This document shows, in pieces, positions 17,690 to 28,100 of a stretch of DNA of 64,000 nt. Position 1 is the stretch's first letter; every line of letters begins with the position of its first letter. Source of the stretch: Pradoshia sp. D12 (lineage in GTDB: Bacteria > Bacillota > Bacilli > Bacillales > Pradoshiaceae); the NCBI RefSeq assembly GCF_008935075.1, contig NZ_CP044545.1, positions 3,599,587 to 3,663,586 of the forward strand, given 5' to 3'. Under the pieces are notes generated by a model. That model searched no databases and was not told the DNA's origin. It worked only from the letters and a program-made list of their open reading frames with translations. The translations under genes were made by a program, and so were the position numbers.

Positions 17690-18585
17690 AATTCCACCTC
17701 TTCTTTAGGCGTCATTTGATCTTGCTCGATCATCCTCATCAAATACTGCCCATACTCATTTTTCGAAAGTGGTTCAGCCAATTGTCTGACCTGCTCAGCA
17801 TCAATATAGCCCATTCGATAGGCGATTTCTTCTAGGCAGGCAATCTTAAGCCGTTGTCTTTTTTCCACTGTTTCTATGAATGTGGAAGCTTCGAGCAGGC
17901 TCTCATGCGTACCTGTATCCAACCAAGCAAAACCGCGTCCCATGATTTCTACGGTCAACTCGCCATTTTCGAGATAGATGCTGTTTAAATCTGTAATTTC
18001 CAATTCTCCTCTGGCAGATGGCTCAATTCTTTTCGCATATTCTACCACTCTATTATCATAAAAGTAGACACCTGTCACAGCATAATTGCTCTTCGGGTTC
18101 TTCGGTTTTTCTTCTATGGATATAGCCTTCATCTGATTATCAAACTCTACTACACCAAAGCGTTCAGGATCATGTACATGATAGCCAAATACAGTAGCTC
18201 CATACTCCTTCGATGCCGCTTTTTGTACCATTTTGGATAATCCCTGTCCATAAAATAGATTGTCCCCTAAAATGAGCGCAACAGAATCTTCGCCAATGAA
18301 GCTTTCACCGATAATAAAAGCCTGTGCTAGCCCCTCCGGTTTTTCTTGTACAGCATAGGAAAGGCTTATGCCAATATTGGAACCATCTCCTAACAGTTGT
18401 GCGTAACGTGATGTATCTTCTGGAGTTGAAATGATTAAGATTTCCTTTATACCTGCCAGCATCAATATGGATAAAGGATAATAAATCATCGGTTTATCGT
18501 AAACCGGCAGCATTTGTTTGGAAATAGCACTGGTTAATGGATATAATCGGGTACCACTTCCGCCTGCCAATATAATTCCCTTCAT
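17686..18585 (-). CDS. rmlA: RmlA, glucose-1-phosphate thymidylyltransferase
   Basis: From the ATG at 18583-18585 the protein has 299 residues and starts [20 protein letters not shown], with the nucleotidyltransferase loop GGSGTRLYP and then [17 protein letters not shown]. It makes dTDP-glucose from dTTP and glucose-1-phosphate and is the first and controlling step. The start two codons further upstream abuts AGGAGG with no spacer, so the inner ATG, six bases from AGGAGG, is preferred. First gene of the rml operon; its promoter must lie in 18590-18800, where no clear signal could be read. Confidence 0.95.
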   Translation of the reverse strand: MKGIILAGGSGTRLYPLTSAISKQMLPVYDKPMIYYPLSILMLAGIKEILIISTPEDTSRYAQLLGDGSNIGISLSYAVQEKPEGLAQAFIIGESFIGEDSVALILGDNLFYGQGLSKMVQKAASKEYGATVFGYHVHDPERFGVVEFDNQMKAISIEEKPKNPKSNYAVTGVYFYDNRVVEYAKRIEPSARGELEITDLNSIYLENGELTVEIMGRGFAWLDTGTHESLLEASTFIETVEKRQRLKIACLEEIAYRMGYIDAEQVRQLAEPLSKNEYGQYLMRMIEQDQMTPKEEVEL

Positions 18586-18634
18586 TTCCATCCTCCTTAA
18601 TAGTCAACATCACTCACTTGAACAAATTCTGTAT

Positions 18635-18990
18635 TTATACTCCGTCCGTATCCAACGGGCGCAGTTCATACCAACCTTTTACACTGGGATAGATTGTTAA
18701 CTCTACTCCACTTTCTGTATAGTGATGAACGACAATAGAATTCACAGAAGGCCGTGCATATTGTAAACATCGCTTTTATTTGTCCTGGCTTTCATCATCC
18801 CAACCCCTCCACCATTCTATTCATAACTGTAGACGGCAGTTTTACATCGAGAGATATATTGTCGAATTTTTCTGTAAAATAAGAGCGCACAGTATAGCTT
18901 AATCGAAACGAACCTACTTTATTGCTTTGATTAATTCCATTTAAATGCCTGGCCGCATTATAAATGGGTATAGCTGCAGTAAGGTATTAC
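18635..18990 (-). pseudogene. Unrecognised coding remnants upstream of rmlA
   Basis: Two stretches on the minus strand look coding but are broken. One, without a start codon, is open from about 18990 to a stop at 18795 and includes VGSFRLSYTVRSYFTEKF. The other, in another frame, is open from 18775 to a stop at 18635 and includes HHYTESGVELTIYPSVKGWY. They may be one former gene split by a frameshift. The family was not recognised. Confidence 0.35.
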
Positions 18991-19047
18991 CCATTCAGTA
19001 CCTTTCCCACCTGCCAGAATCTCTGCATAAATCACTTGTTTACCCCC
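18984..19047 (-). pseudogene. 5' fragment of a tarI-like cytidylyltransferase gene
   Basis: After a GGGGGT ribosome-binding site the minus strand reads, from a [16 protein letters not shown], which is the start of TarI ([16 protein letters not shown] at 38355-39071). The DNA aligns closely with the first ~45 bases of tarI, including a later GGTAATACC versus GGAAATACC, with a small indel. The homology then stops and another remnant is joined to it. It shows that a second tarI-like gene was once here. Confidence 0.75.
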
Positions 19048-19265
19048 ATTTCAAACTAGAATACTTACTAAATCCATAAGACCAGATTATTAACATTTAA
19101 TTCCTTAAATAGAAATAATATCATTTAACAAAATCATACAAAAATTAAGAGATTATATCTACCTATTTTTACTGGGGAAGTCTGAACGATCCTAATTTGA
19201 TAGAGCTTGTGCCTAGTTTAAAGTGATTTGATGGTCAAAAAATGCAAAATCCCCCTGATGTAAAC

Positions 19266-19296
19266 AAAAAAAGTTGTCAGAATTCCGACAACTTTT
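19266..19296 (-). terminator. Terminator of the first SH3b glucosaminidase gene
   Basis: AAAAGTTGTC (19269-19278) pairs with GACAACTTTT (19287-19296) and is flanked by an A/T run that gives a U-tract on the minus strand. Confidence 0.85.
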
Positions 19297-19303
19297 AAAG
19301 ATA

Positions 19304-21952
19304 TTACTTATTTAATTCCATCGTTAGATAAGCAGAAGAAACCCAGCCTTGTGTTCCATTTGATAATTTAACTTTATACCAAGATCCACTTTTAATTGGG
19401 TTTTTACTTGAATCCACCACAAGCTCGACATATTGATGATTTGGCAATGATCCCAATATAGCGCCCACAGTACTCGCTGTTGCCCGTACATTCAGGGTAC
19501 TCGAACCACTGACACTCACCCGAGCTAAGTTTTTAACAGTCATATACTGATTATATTTGCTTAAGCTGACCGTATTTGTATAATATTTCTTGCCTTTATA
19601 ATTGACTGTCAACCAGTAATCATTCCATTTTTCCAATAGATTAAAGGTTTCACCCTTTCCAATTGTTGCTGCCACAGTCGCAGAGCTGCTTGTCTCATTT
19701 CTTAGACTTATAGAAGAATTGGCAACAGCAATTGTACCTGTCGGAAATACATCCTTGCCAATTGGATAGCTTGGCTTGGCTGGTACTGTCGTATTTGCAC
19801 TTTGGCTGACTGCCCCTTCCTTACTGTAAGCTAAAATCTCGGACATATGGTTGGCAATCTTACTTCCCCAATTGGAATCACTGGCATAGTAAAAGTTCAT
19901 TCCTTTACTTAAATCTGCACTCCGATTTCCATTGGCATCCTTAATGGTATATCCAAGTGTTGCCCCCTGATACTTCCAGTTAGATGGATTTAAATAAGTC
20001 GCCTTCATTTCCTGTGCAATAAAGAGAATATTCTCATCAATGGAGGAAAATTTTACAGAGCCTACAAATGGTGCTAGATCATAGGATCCAAAACCAAATA
20101 AATTGTTTTTCCCCAAAGAAATCGTCGATTTTCCAAAATCACTTTCATGAATCGCATGTGCTGCTAAATACAAGGCATTTAGGCCATATTTATTGGCGGC
20201 AGTGATAAACACCGAGCCTTTGTTATAGAGGACACTATTACTCGATGTTGCATTCTTCGCAATATAAGTATTAATTTGTGCAGCTGTAACAGAGGACTTC
20301 GTACGCAAATCCATATGTATAAAGGAATTCTTATTCGCTTCATAAGAGTTCATTTTATCGTAGTTCGCTTTTGTAATTAAGTAATCTCCTGATACATAGC
20401 CTGTTACTCCATCATACGTTACCCGATACCATCCCTCACTGGTTTTATAGGTTGATTTTACTTGTGTGTATTTGGGGATTAAACCGATTTTAGTAGACGA
20501 TGTCGTATCAGAGGCACGAATATTCAAATCAGCAATCGGCAAATAGGTTGTTTCAGTAATAGTAGAACCGCTCGGAGTGTTGCTTGAGGTACTACTATAT
20601 GCAACCAAATAAGTGCCGCTAACCCAACCAGTTTGACCATTATAGCTCACTTTATACCAATCTCCTGATTTTGCTGTGGCCGTCACGATTGTATTTACAG
20701 GAATAGTGTCCATTTTTTCTCCGGAAGTGGACGCTGTCTTTCGTAAATTCAGATTGGCCGTCGTCTTATACTTTGTAGCTGTAATTGACGTGTCTGTTGA
20801 TGATACCGTTTTCGAGAATTTAGCTATATTGATATAACCCGTTTTTCCTCTATACGTTGTTTTATACCAATCCCCAATTCTATAAGTGGTTGTTATTTTG
20901 ACTCCCTTAGGGATAGCAACCAATGTTCCATGTTTCTCCCCAGCAAAGGAATATAAATACGTCGCTTCTTTTGCCGTATAGGAAGTACTTGTAACCTTAG
21001 CTGCAGACACCTTACTTACAGACCCGGATTTAATGAAATAATTCTTCCCTTTATAGGAAACTCGATACCAGGTTTCTCCTATACTATTAACTACCTTTTG
21101 AGTAGATGTAAATATATTATTCTTTGGTATGGAATAGATTGCAGCTTTTTTTGTATTGGCAGCGCTATACAAGGAGCTTGTCGCATTCGTCTTATAGTAA
21201 GTGGTACTTATAGTCGTAGTTTGATTGTATTCTTTTATATACGAACTGCTTACCCAGCCTGTTTTACCACTATAAGAGACCTTATACCATGAGCCTGATT
21301 TTGCTGTAGCCGTGATCATTTTATGCTTTGGTATAGTAAGGAGTCGAGTGCCACTTGTTGATGCTTTTGACCTCATGTTTAAATTTGCTGTCGTTTTAAA
21401 TTTAGTCGACTTAATCGAAACAGTGGCAGAGGAACTCGTTTTTTTAGTGACCTTGATATATTTTGAGCTTACATAACCTGTTTTTGTTCCATATTTCACT
21501 TTATACCAGCTGCCGCTTTTTGAAAGATACGAAACTGTTTTTCCTTTTGGTATAGTCGTAATGATGGCCGCACTGGTTGAAGCTGATTTGCGTAAATTCA
21601 GATTAGCTGTCGTTGTGTATACTGATGTACTCGTTGGCAAAACGGCTTTTAAATAGCTAGAACTGACATAACCCGTTTTTGTTCCATATTTCACTTTATA
21701 CCAGCTGCCGCTTTTTGATAAGTATGTAACTTGTTTTCCTTTTGGAATCGTTGTAATAATTGATGCAGTCTTACTTGCAGACTTTCGCAAGTTCAAATTA
21801 GCTGTTGTCTTGTAATATTTCTCCGCAGCTGCTTCTACTTTTAATTCCCAAAAACTATCCTTCAATCCAATTTCAGGCCCAAAAATCAAGCCAGTAGATA
21901 GAAGAACGGATGTTGCCATAACTCTAATTGGTTGTTTATACCTTTTATTCAT
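19304..21952 (-). CDS. Secreted SH3b-repeat N-acetylglucosaminidase (copy 1)
   Basis: The 882-residue exported protein has a signal peptide (residues 1-44, ending VEAAA), seven SH3b-type wall-binding modules in the N-terminal ~525 residues (each about 60 residues, with NLNLRKSAS and GSWYKVKYGTKTGYVSSSYL), then a glucosaminidase domain (about 540-700) with AAHAIHESDFGKS, whose Glu is the expected catalytic acid, and NNLFGFGSYD and NWKYQGATLGYTI downstream. Two more SH3b modules close the protein. The domain resembles the LytD/GH73-type endo-beta-N-acetylglucosaminidases that cut the peptidoglycan glycan chain. Modules 4 and 5 are diverged. First of three tandem paralogs, with its own terminator. 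Confidence 0.88.
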   Translation of the reverse strand: MNKRYKQPIRVMATSVLLSTGLIFGPEIGLKDSFWELKVEAAAEKYYKTTANLNLRKSASKTASIITTIPKGKQVTYLSKSGSWYKVKYGTKTGYVSSSYLKAVLPTSTSVYTTTANLNLRKSASTSAAIITTIPKGKTVSYLSKSGSWYKVKYGTKTGYVSSKYIKVTKKTSSSATVSIKSTKFKTTANLNMRSKASTSGTRLLTIPKHKMITATAKSGSWYKVSYSGKTGWVSSSYIKEYNQTTTISTTYYKTNATSSLYSAANTKKAAIYSIPKNNIFTSTQKVVNSIGETWYRVSYKGKNYFIKSGSVSKVSAAKVTSTSYTAKEATYLYSFAGEKHGTLVAIPKGVKITTTYRIGDWYKTTYRGKTGYINIAKFSKTVSSTDTSITATKYKTTANLNLRKTASTSGEKMDTIPVNTIVTATAKSGDWYKVSYNGQTGWVSGTYLVAYSSTSSNTPSGSTITETTYLPIADLNIRASDTTSSTKIGLIPKYTQVKSTYKTSEGWYRVTYDGVTGYVSGDYLITKANYDKMNSYEANKNSFIHMDLRTKSSVTAAQINTYIAKNATSSNSVLYNKGSVFITAANKYGLNALYLAAHAIHESDFGKSTISLGKNNLFGFGSYDLAPFVGSVKFSSIDENILFIAQEMKATYLNPSNWKYQGATLGYTIKDANGNRSADLSKGMNFYYASDSNWGSKIANHMSEILAYSKEGAVSQSANTTVPAKPSYPIGKDVFPTGTIAVANSSISLRNETSSSATVAATIGKGETFNLLEKWNDYWLTVNYKGKKYYTNTVSLSKYNQYMTVKNLARVSVSGSSTLNVRATASTVGAILGSLPNHQYVELVVDSSKNPIKSGSWYKVKLSNGTQGWVSSAYLTMELNK

Positions 21953-22254
21953 TGAACTCTCCCTTTTTAGTAAATAAGACGCACCGTACTAAACTATTAT
22001 TTAGATATATATCTTATACTCTTATAAGCATATATTCCCCCCATTAATAGAATTACGAATAATAGCGCGTTTTTCTAAGGGTAAGCACTAAATTAATTCA
22101 TTCATTAATCAATTTTCTTGTAAAAATGCTTACTTTTCACACTACCATTTCATTCTCTTCCCATAATAGTTTCAATCTTATTCGTGCCCACTTTCTTAAT
22201 GATGACCAACAAAAAGAGGCTGTTGACATGATCAACAGCCTCTCTTTCTTAAAC
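21953..22254. other. Intergenic region between SH3b copies 1 and 2
   Basis: It holds the leader of copy 1 (AT-rich, with TTTAGTAAATAAGAC just 5' of the ribosome-binding site, also present before copy 2) and the terminator of copy 2. No coding frame was seen. Confidence 0.6.
22210..22246 (-). terminator. Terminator of SH3b copy 2
   Basis: GAGGCTGTTGA (22216-22226) pairs with TCAACAGCCTC (22232-22242), with A/T-runs on both sides. It is homologous to the terminator of copy 3 with a compensatory C-G to T-A change in the stem. Confidence 0.88.
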
Positions 22255-24933
22255 CTATTTATTTAACTCCCTTACTAAATAACTACCCGATACCCAGCCA
22301 ACTTTTCCATTTGATAGCTTAACCTTATACCAACCGCCATTAGTGATTGGACTTTTACTTGAATCCACCACAAGCTCGACATATTGATTGTTCGACAAAG
22401 ATCCCACTTTAGCAGCTTCCGTACTAGCGGATGCGCGTACATTCAATGTACTCATACCACCAACACTTACACGGGCTAAATTTTTAACAGTCATATACTT
22501 ATTATATGTGCTTAAGCTAACCGTATTTGTATAATAAGTTTTGCCCTTATAACTAACTTTCAACCAGTAATCATTCCATTTTTCGAGTAGGTTAAAGGTT
22601 TCACCCTTCTTAATTGTTGCGGCTACAGTCGCTGAGCTGCTTTTTGAGTTTCTTAGACTAATAGATGAATTGGCAACTGCATTCGTACCTGTTGGGAATA
22701 CATCTTTCCCGCTTGGATAGCTTGGTTTGGCTGGTATCGTCGTATTTGGACGTTGACTGACAGCTCCTTCCTTGCCATAAGCCAATATATTCGACATATG
22801 GGTGGCAATCCTTTTTCCCCAATCAGAATCACTCGCGTAGTAAAAGTTCATTCCTTTACTTAAATCAGTGATTCGATTTCCATTCGCATCCTTAATTGTA
22901 TAACCAAGCGTTGCACCCTTGTACTTCCAGTTAGATGGATTTAAATAGGTTGCTTTCATTTCCTGTGCAATAAAGGCAATATTCTCTTCAATAGAAGCAA
23001 ATTTGACGGAGCCCACAAATGGCGTACTATCGTAGGATCCAAAACCAAACAAATTATTTTTCGCTAATGCGATTGTAGCTTTCCCATAGTTACTTTCATG
23101 AATGGCATGTGCTGCTAAATAAAGGGCATTCACTCCATATTTATTGGCTGCTGTAATAAATGCAGATCCTTTATTATAGAGAACACTATTAGTCGATGTT
23201 GCATGCTTTGCAATATAGGCATTAATTTGCGCAGCAGTTACAGAGGATTTTGTACGTAAATCCATATGTATATAGGAATTCTTATTATTTTCATAAGAGT
23301 TCATTTTATCGTAGTTCACTTTTGTTATTAAGTAATCTCCTGAGACATAGCCTGTTACTCCACCATATGTAACCCGATACCAGCCCTTGCTAGTTTTATA
23401 GGTAGATTTCACCTGTGTATATTTAGGAATTGAACCGACTTTAGCTGATGAAGTAGAATCGGAGGCACGTATATTTAATTCAGCAATCGGCAAGTATATG
23501 TTTTCCGTAACACCAGAACCACTCGGGCTGCTGCTAGTGTTGTTGCTGGAACTACTATACGCAGCCAAATACGTACCGCTTACCCAGCCGGTTTTACCAT
23601 TGTAACTCACTTTATACCAAATGCCAGATTTTGCAGTAGCTGTGACAATCGTATTTTTAGGTATTGTATCTAATTTCTCTCCGGAAGTAGATGCTGTCTT
23701 TCTTAAATTCAGATTGGCCGTAGTCTTAAACATTGTATCTGTAATAGACGTGCTTGATGAAGTTACCGTTTTCGAGAATTTAGACATATTGATATATCCC
23801 GTTTTTCCTCCATACGTTGTTTTATACCAATCTCCAATACGATAACTGGTTATTATTTTGGCTCCCTTTGGAATAGAAACTAAAGTCCCGTGTTTTTCCC
23901 CGGCAAATGAATATAAATAAGTATTTTGGTTTGCCGTATAGGAGGTACTTGTAACAATTGCTGCAGATACCTTACTTACTGATCCAGCTTTAATATAATA
24001 ATTTTTCCCTTTAAAAGAAACTCGATACCAGGTTTCTCCTATACTATTGACTACTTTTTGTGTAGAAGAAAATATATTATTCTTAGGAATCGAATAAACA
24101 GCTGCTTTATTTGTATTGGCAGCACTATACAAGGAGCTTGTCGCATTCGTCTTATAGTAGGCAGTACTTGTCGTTGTAGTTTGATTGTACTCCTTCATAT
24201 ACGAGCCGCTGACCCAACCGGTCTGACCACCATAAGAGACCTTATACCACGAGCCGGACTTTGCTATGGCTGTAATAACTTTATTCTTTGGTATAGTTAA
24301 GAGCCGACTGCTGCTCGTTGTGGCTTTAGACCTCATGTTTAAATAGGACGTAGTAATATATTTAGTCGACTTAATCGTTGTTGACGCAGACGTAGATGCA
24401 CTTGTTTTGTTCGTAACCTTTATATAGCTCGAACTGACATAACCGGTTTTTGTTCCGTATTTCACCTTATACCAACTGCCGCTCTTCGATAGATACGAGA
24501 CTGTTTTCCCCTTTGGGATAGTCGTTAAGATTACCGAACGGGTTGAAGCTGTTTTGCGTAAATTCAAATTGGCCGTCGTTGTATATACGGATGCACTTGT
24601 TGACTGAGCAGTCGAACTCGGTACAATCTTCAGATAGTTGGAGTTGACATAACCTGTCTTCGATCCATATTTCACCTTATACCAACTTCCATTTTTAGAT
24701 ATATAGGTGACTTGCTTTCCTTTGGGAATGGTTATGATAATTTGGCCCTTAATACTGGCTGTTTTTCTCATATTTAGGTTGGCTGTTGTTTTATAATATG
24801 ATTCAGCAGCTTGAGCCACTTGCATTCCCAGAAAACTTTCTGTCGGTTCAAGACTGCTCCCCAAAACTAGACCCGTAGATAGAAGAACGGATGTTGCCAT
24901 AACCTTAAGTGGTTGATTATACCTATTATTCAT
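22255..24933 (-). CDS. Secreted SH3b-repeat N-acetylglucosaminidase (copy 2)
   Basis: The 892-residue paralog of copy 1 has the same order: signal peptide (about 1-43, QAAES), seven N-terminal SH3b modules (for example NLNMRKTAS followed by GSWYKVKYGSKTGYVNSNYL), a glucosaminidase domain (about 550-710) with catalytic-type AAHAIHESNYGKA, and two C-terminal SH3b modules ending SNGKVGWVSGSYLVRELNK. Sequence identity to copy 1 is high over the catalytic domain and lower in SH3b modules 4-5. A tandem duplication is the simplest origin. The leader shares a TTTAGTAAATAAGAC element with copy 1. Confidence 0.88.
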   Translation of the reverse strand: MNNRYNQPLKVMATSVLLSTGLVLGSSLEPTESFLGMQVAQAAESYYKTTANLNMRKTASIKGQIIITIPKGKQVTYISKNGSWYKVKYGSKTGYVNSNYLKIVPSSTAQSTSASVYTTTANLNLRKTASTRSVILTTIPKGKTVSYLSKSGSWYKVKYGTKTGYVSSSYIKVTNKTSASTSASTTIKSTKYITTSYLNMRSKATTSSSRLLTIPKNKVITAIAKSGSWYKVSYGGQTGWVSGSYMKEYNQTTTTSTAYYKTNATSSLYSAANTNKAAVYSIPKNNIFSSTQKVVNSIGETWYRVSFKGKNYYIKAGSVSKVSAAIVTSTSYTANQNTYLYSFAGEKHGTLVSIPKGAKIITSYRIGDWYKTTYGGKTGYINMSKFSKTVTSSSTSITDTMFKTTANLNLRKTASTSGEKLDTIPKNTIVTATAKSGIWYKVSYNGKTGWVSGTYLAAYSSSSNNTSSSPSGSGVTENIYLPIAELNIRASDSTSSAKVGSIPKYTQVKSTYKTSKGWYRVTYGGVTGYVSGDYLITKVNYDKMNSYENNKNSYIHMDLRTKSSVTAAQINAYIAKHATSTNSVLYNKGSAFITAANKYGVNALYLAAHAIHESNYGKATIALAKNNLFGFGSYDSTPFVGSVKFASIEENIAFIAQEMKATYLNPSNWKYKGATLGYTIKDANGNRITDLSKGMNFYYASDSDWGKRIATHMSNILAYGKEGAVSQRPNTTIPAKPSYPSGKDVFPTGTNAVANSSISLRNSKSSSATVAATIKKGETFNLLEKWNDYWLKVSYKGKTYYTNTVSLSTYNKYMTVKNLARVSVGGMSTLNVRASASTEAAKVGSLSNNQYVELVVDSSKSPITNGGWYKVKLSNGKVGWVSGSYLVRELNK

Positions 24934-25153
24934 TGCAATAAAATCTCCCTCTTTAGTAAATAAGACACCAAACTAAATTACTATTTTTATATATCTTTAT
25001 TTTTATATAAAGTTTTAAAATTATCAAATATTTTGTAAATATCCAGATTTAATCAACTTTAAAACATATAATAATTGCTGATTAACCAATCAAATATTAT
25101 GTCTAAATAGTTAATTTCCATCGTATTCGCTATAACTAATGGCTTACTTAATG

Positions 25154-25190
25154 AAAAAAGAGGTTGTTGACATGGTCAACAACCTCTTTT
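25154..25190 (-). terminator. Terminator of SH3b copy 3
   Basis: GAGGTTGTTGAC (25160-25171) pairs with GTCAACAACCTC, with A-rich and T-rich flanks. It covaries with the terminator at 22210-22246. Confidence 0.88.
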
Positions 25191-25197
25191 CTAAATC

Positions 25198-28100
25198 CTA
25201 TTTATTTAATTCTCTTGCTAAATAAGAACCTGATGCCCAGCCAACTGTTCCATTAGCTAACTTAACCTTATACCATCCGCTACTAGTAACTGGATTATTG
25301 CTTGAGTCTACCACAAGCTCGACATATTGATGGTTTTTTAAAGTTCCTACTGTAGCGGCTGTTGTACTAGCTGATGCACGGACATTCAGCGTGCTGGTAC
25401 CATTTACACGGGCTAAATTTTTCACAGTCATATATTTATTATAAGTACTTAGGTTAACCGTATTTGTATAATACGTTTTGCCTTTATAACTGATTGTTAG
25501 CCAATAATCATTCCATTTTTCCAGTAGATTAAAGGTCTCACCCTTCTTAATCGTTGCGGCCACAGTCGCTGAACTGCTTTTTGAGTTTCTTAGACTAATA
25601 GATGAATTGGCAACAGCGATTGTACCTGTCGGGAACACATCCTTGCCGCTTGGATAGCTAGGTTTGGCTGGAACCATTGTATTTGGACTTTGGCTGACTG
25701 CCCCCTCATTCCCATAAGCCAGGATGTTAGACATATGTTTGGCAATCTTATTTCCCCAATCGGAATCACTGGCATAGTAAAAATTCATTCCTTTACTTAA
25801 ATCAGTAATTCGATTTCCATTCGCATCTTTAATTGTATAGCCAAGTGTTGCACCTTTGTATTTCCAGTTAGATGGATTTAAATAGGTGGCTTTCATTTCC
25901 TGTGCAATAAAAGCTATATTCTCTTCAATAGAAGAAAATTTAACGGAACCTACAAATGGCGTAATGTCATAGGATCCAAAGCCAAACAAGTTATTTTTTG
26001 CTAACGCAATTGTAGATTTTCCATAGTTACTTTCATGAATCGCATGTGCTGCTAAATAGAGGGCATTCACACCATATTTATTAGCCGCTGTAATAAATGC
26101 CGAGCCTTTATTGTAGAGAACGCTATTAGCTGATGTTGCATGCTTAGCAATATAAGCATTAATTTGTGCAGCTGTTACAGAGGATTTTTTGCGTAAATCC
26201 AAATGCATATAGGAATTCTTATTTGCCTCATAAGAATTCATTTTATCGTAATTCACTTTTGTGATTAAATACTCTCCCGATACAAAACCTGTTACTCCAC
26301 CATATGTCACTCGGTACCAGCCCTTACTTGTTTTATAGGTAGATTTCACCTGTGTATATTTAGGGATTGAACCAACTTTAGCTGATGAAGTTGAATCGGA
26401 AGCACGGATATTCAATTCACTGATTGGCACATACGTTGTTTCAGTTATAGCAGAACCGCTCGGTAAATTTGTTTGATCACCGGCGTTATTACCGGGGTTA
26501 CTCGTGTACTTTGTCAAATATGCACCGCTTACCCAGCCCTCATGGCCATTGTAGGTAACTTGATACCAATCGCCTGATTGTGCTGTAGCGGTGACAACCG
26601 TATTAACGGGCACTGTATCCAGTATTCCACCGGTTGTAGAAGGTGTCTCACGTAAATTCACATTAGCCGTTGTTTTAAACTCCGTAGCCGTAAAAGACGG
26701 TGTCGTTGAAGTGACTGTTTTTGTGAATTTAGTCAAATCTATGTAACCTGTTTTTCCGCCATAGGATGTTTTATACCAATCACCAATTCGATAATCAGTG
26801 GTTATTTTAGCTCCCTCTGGAATAGTAACCAAAGTTCCGTGCGATGCTCCAGCAAAGGAATACAAGTAAGTATTTTCTTTTGCCGTATAAGATGTACTCG
26901 TAACGTTCGCCGCTGTCACCTTACTTACTGAACCGGATTGAATATAATAGTTATTTCCTTTATAGGAAACTCGATACCAGGTTTCTCCTATACTATTCAC
27001 GACCTGTTGGGTAGAAGTGAACACATTATTCTTTGGTATAGAATAAACAGCTGCCTTATTTGTATTAGGAGCACTATACAAGGAGCTTGCTGCCTTTGTA
27101 TTATAGTAAGTTGTGCTTGTCGTCGTTGTTTGATTATATTCTTGCAAATAAGAACCACTTACCCAACCGGTCTGACCACTGTAAGAAACCTTGTACCATG
27201 AGCCAGATTTTGCAGTAGCTGTGACAATAGTATTCGCAGGAATAGTATTTAATTTCGCACCGGAATCGGAAGCTGTCTTACGTAAAACCAAATTAGTCGT
27301 TACCTTAAATTTTGTAGCCTTAATCGATGTTTCCGAAGTAGCAACTGTTTTTGTGAATTTAGTCAAATCAATGTAACCTGTTTTTCCGCCATAGGATGCT
27401 TTATACCAATCCCCAATTCGATAATTGGTAGTTATTTTAGCTCCCTTTGGAATGGCAACTAAAGTACCGTGTGTTGCTCCTGCAAAGGAATATAAATAAG
27501 TTGCTTCCTTTGCCGTATAGGAGGTGCTCGTAATACTCGCTGCTGTCACCTTATTTACTGAGCTGGATTGAATATAATAGTTTTTCCCTTTATAAGAAAC
27601 TCGATACCAGGTTTCTCCTATACTGTTCACGACCTTTTGCGTAGAAGTGAATACATTATTCTTTGGTATGGAATAAACAGCTTTTTTATTTGTATTAGGA
27701 GCACTATATAAGGAGCTTGCAGCCTTCGTATTATAGTAAGTTGTACTTGTAGTCGTAGTTTGATTGTATTCCTTTAAATATGATCCGCTTACCCAGCCGG
27801 TCTTACCACCGTAGGAAACCTTGTACCAAGAACCCGATTTTGCGTTAGCAGTGACAACTTTATTCTTTGGTATAGTCAGCAATAGCTTACCGCTCGTTGA
27901 TGCTTTGGATCTCATGTTTAATTTATCTGTCGTTTTGTATTTAGTTGCCTTCATCGTTGCAGATGTAGATGTAGACGTAGATGTTGAGGAACTTGTTTTT
28001 TTAGTAACTTTTATATATTTGGAGCTAACATATCCTGTTTTTGATGCATATTTCACCTTATACCAGCTTCCACTTTTAGATATATACGTGACTGTTTTCC

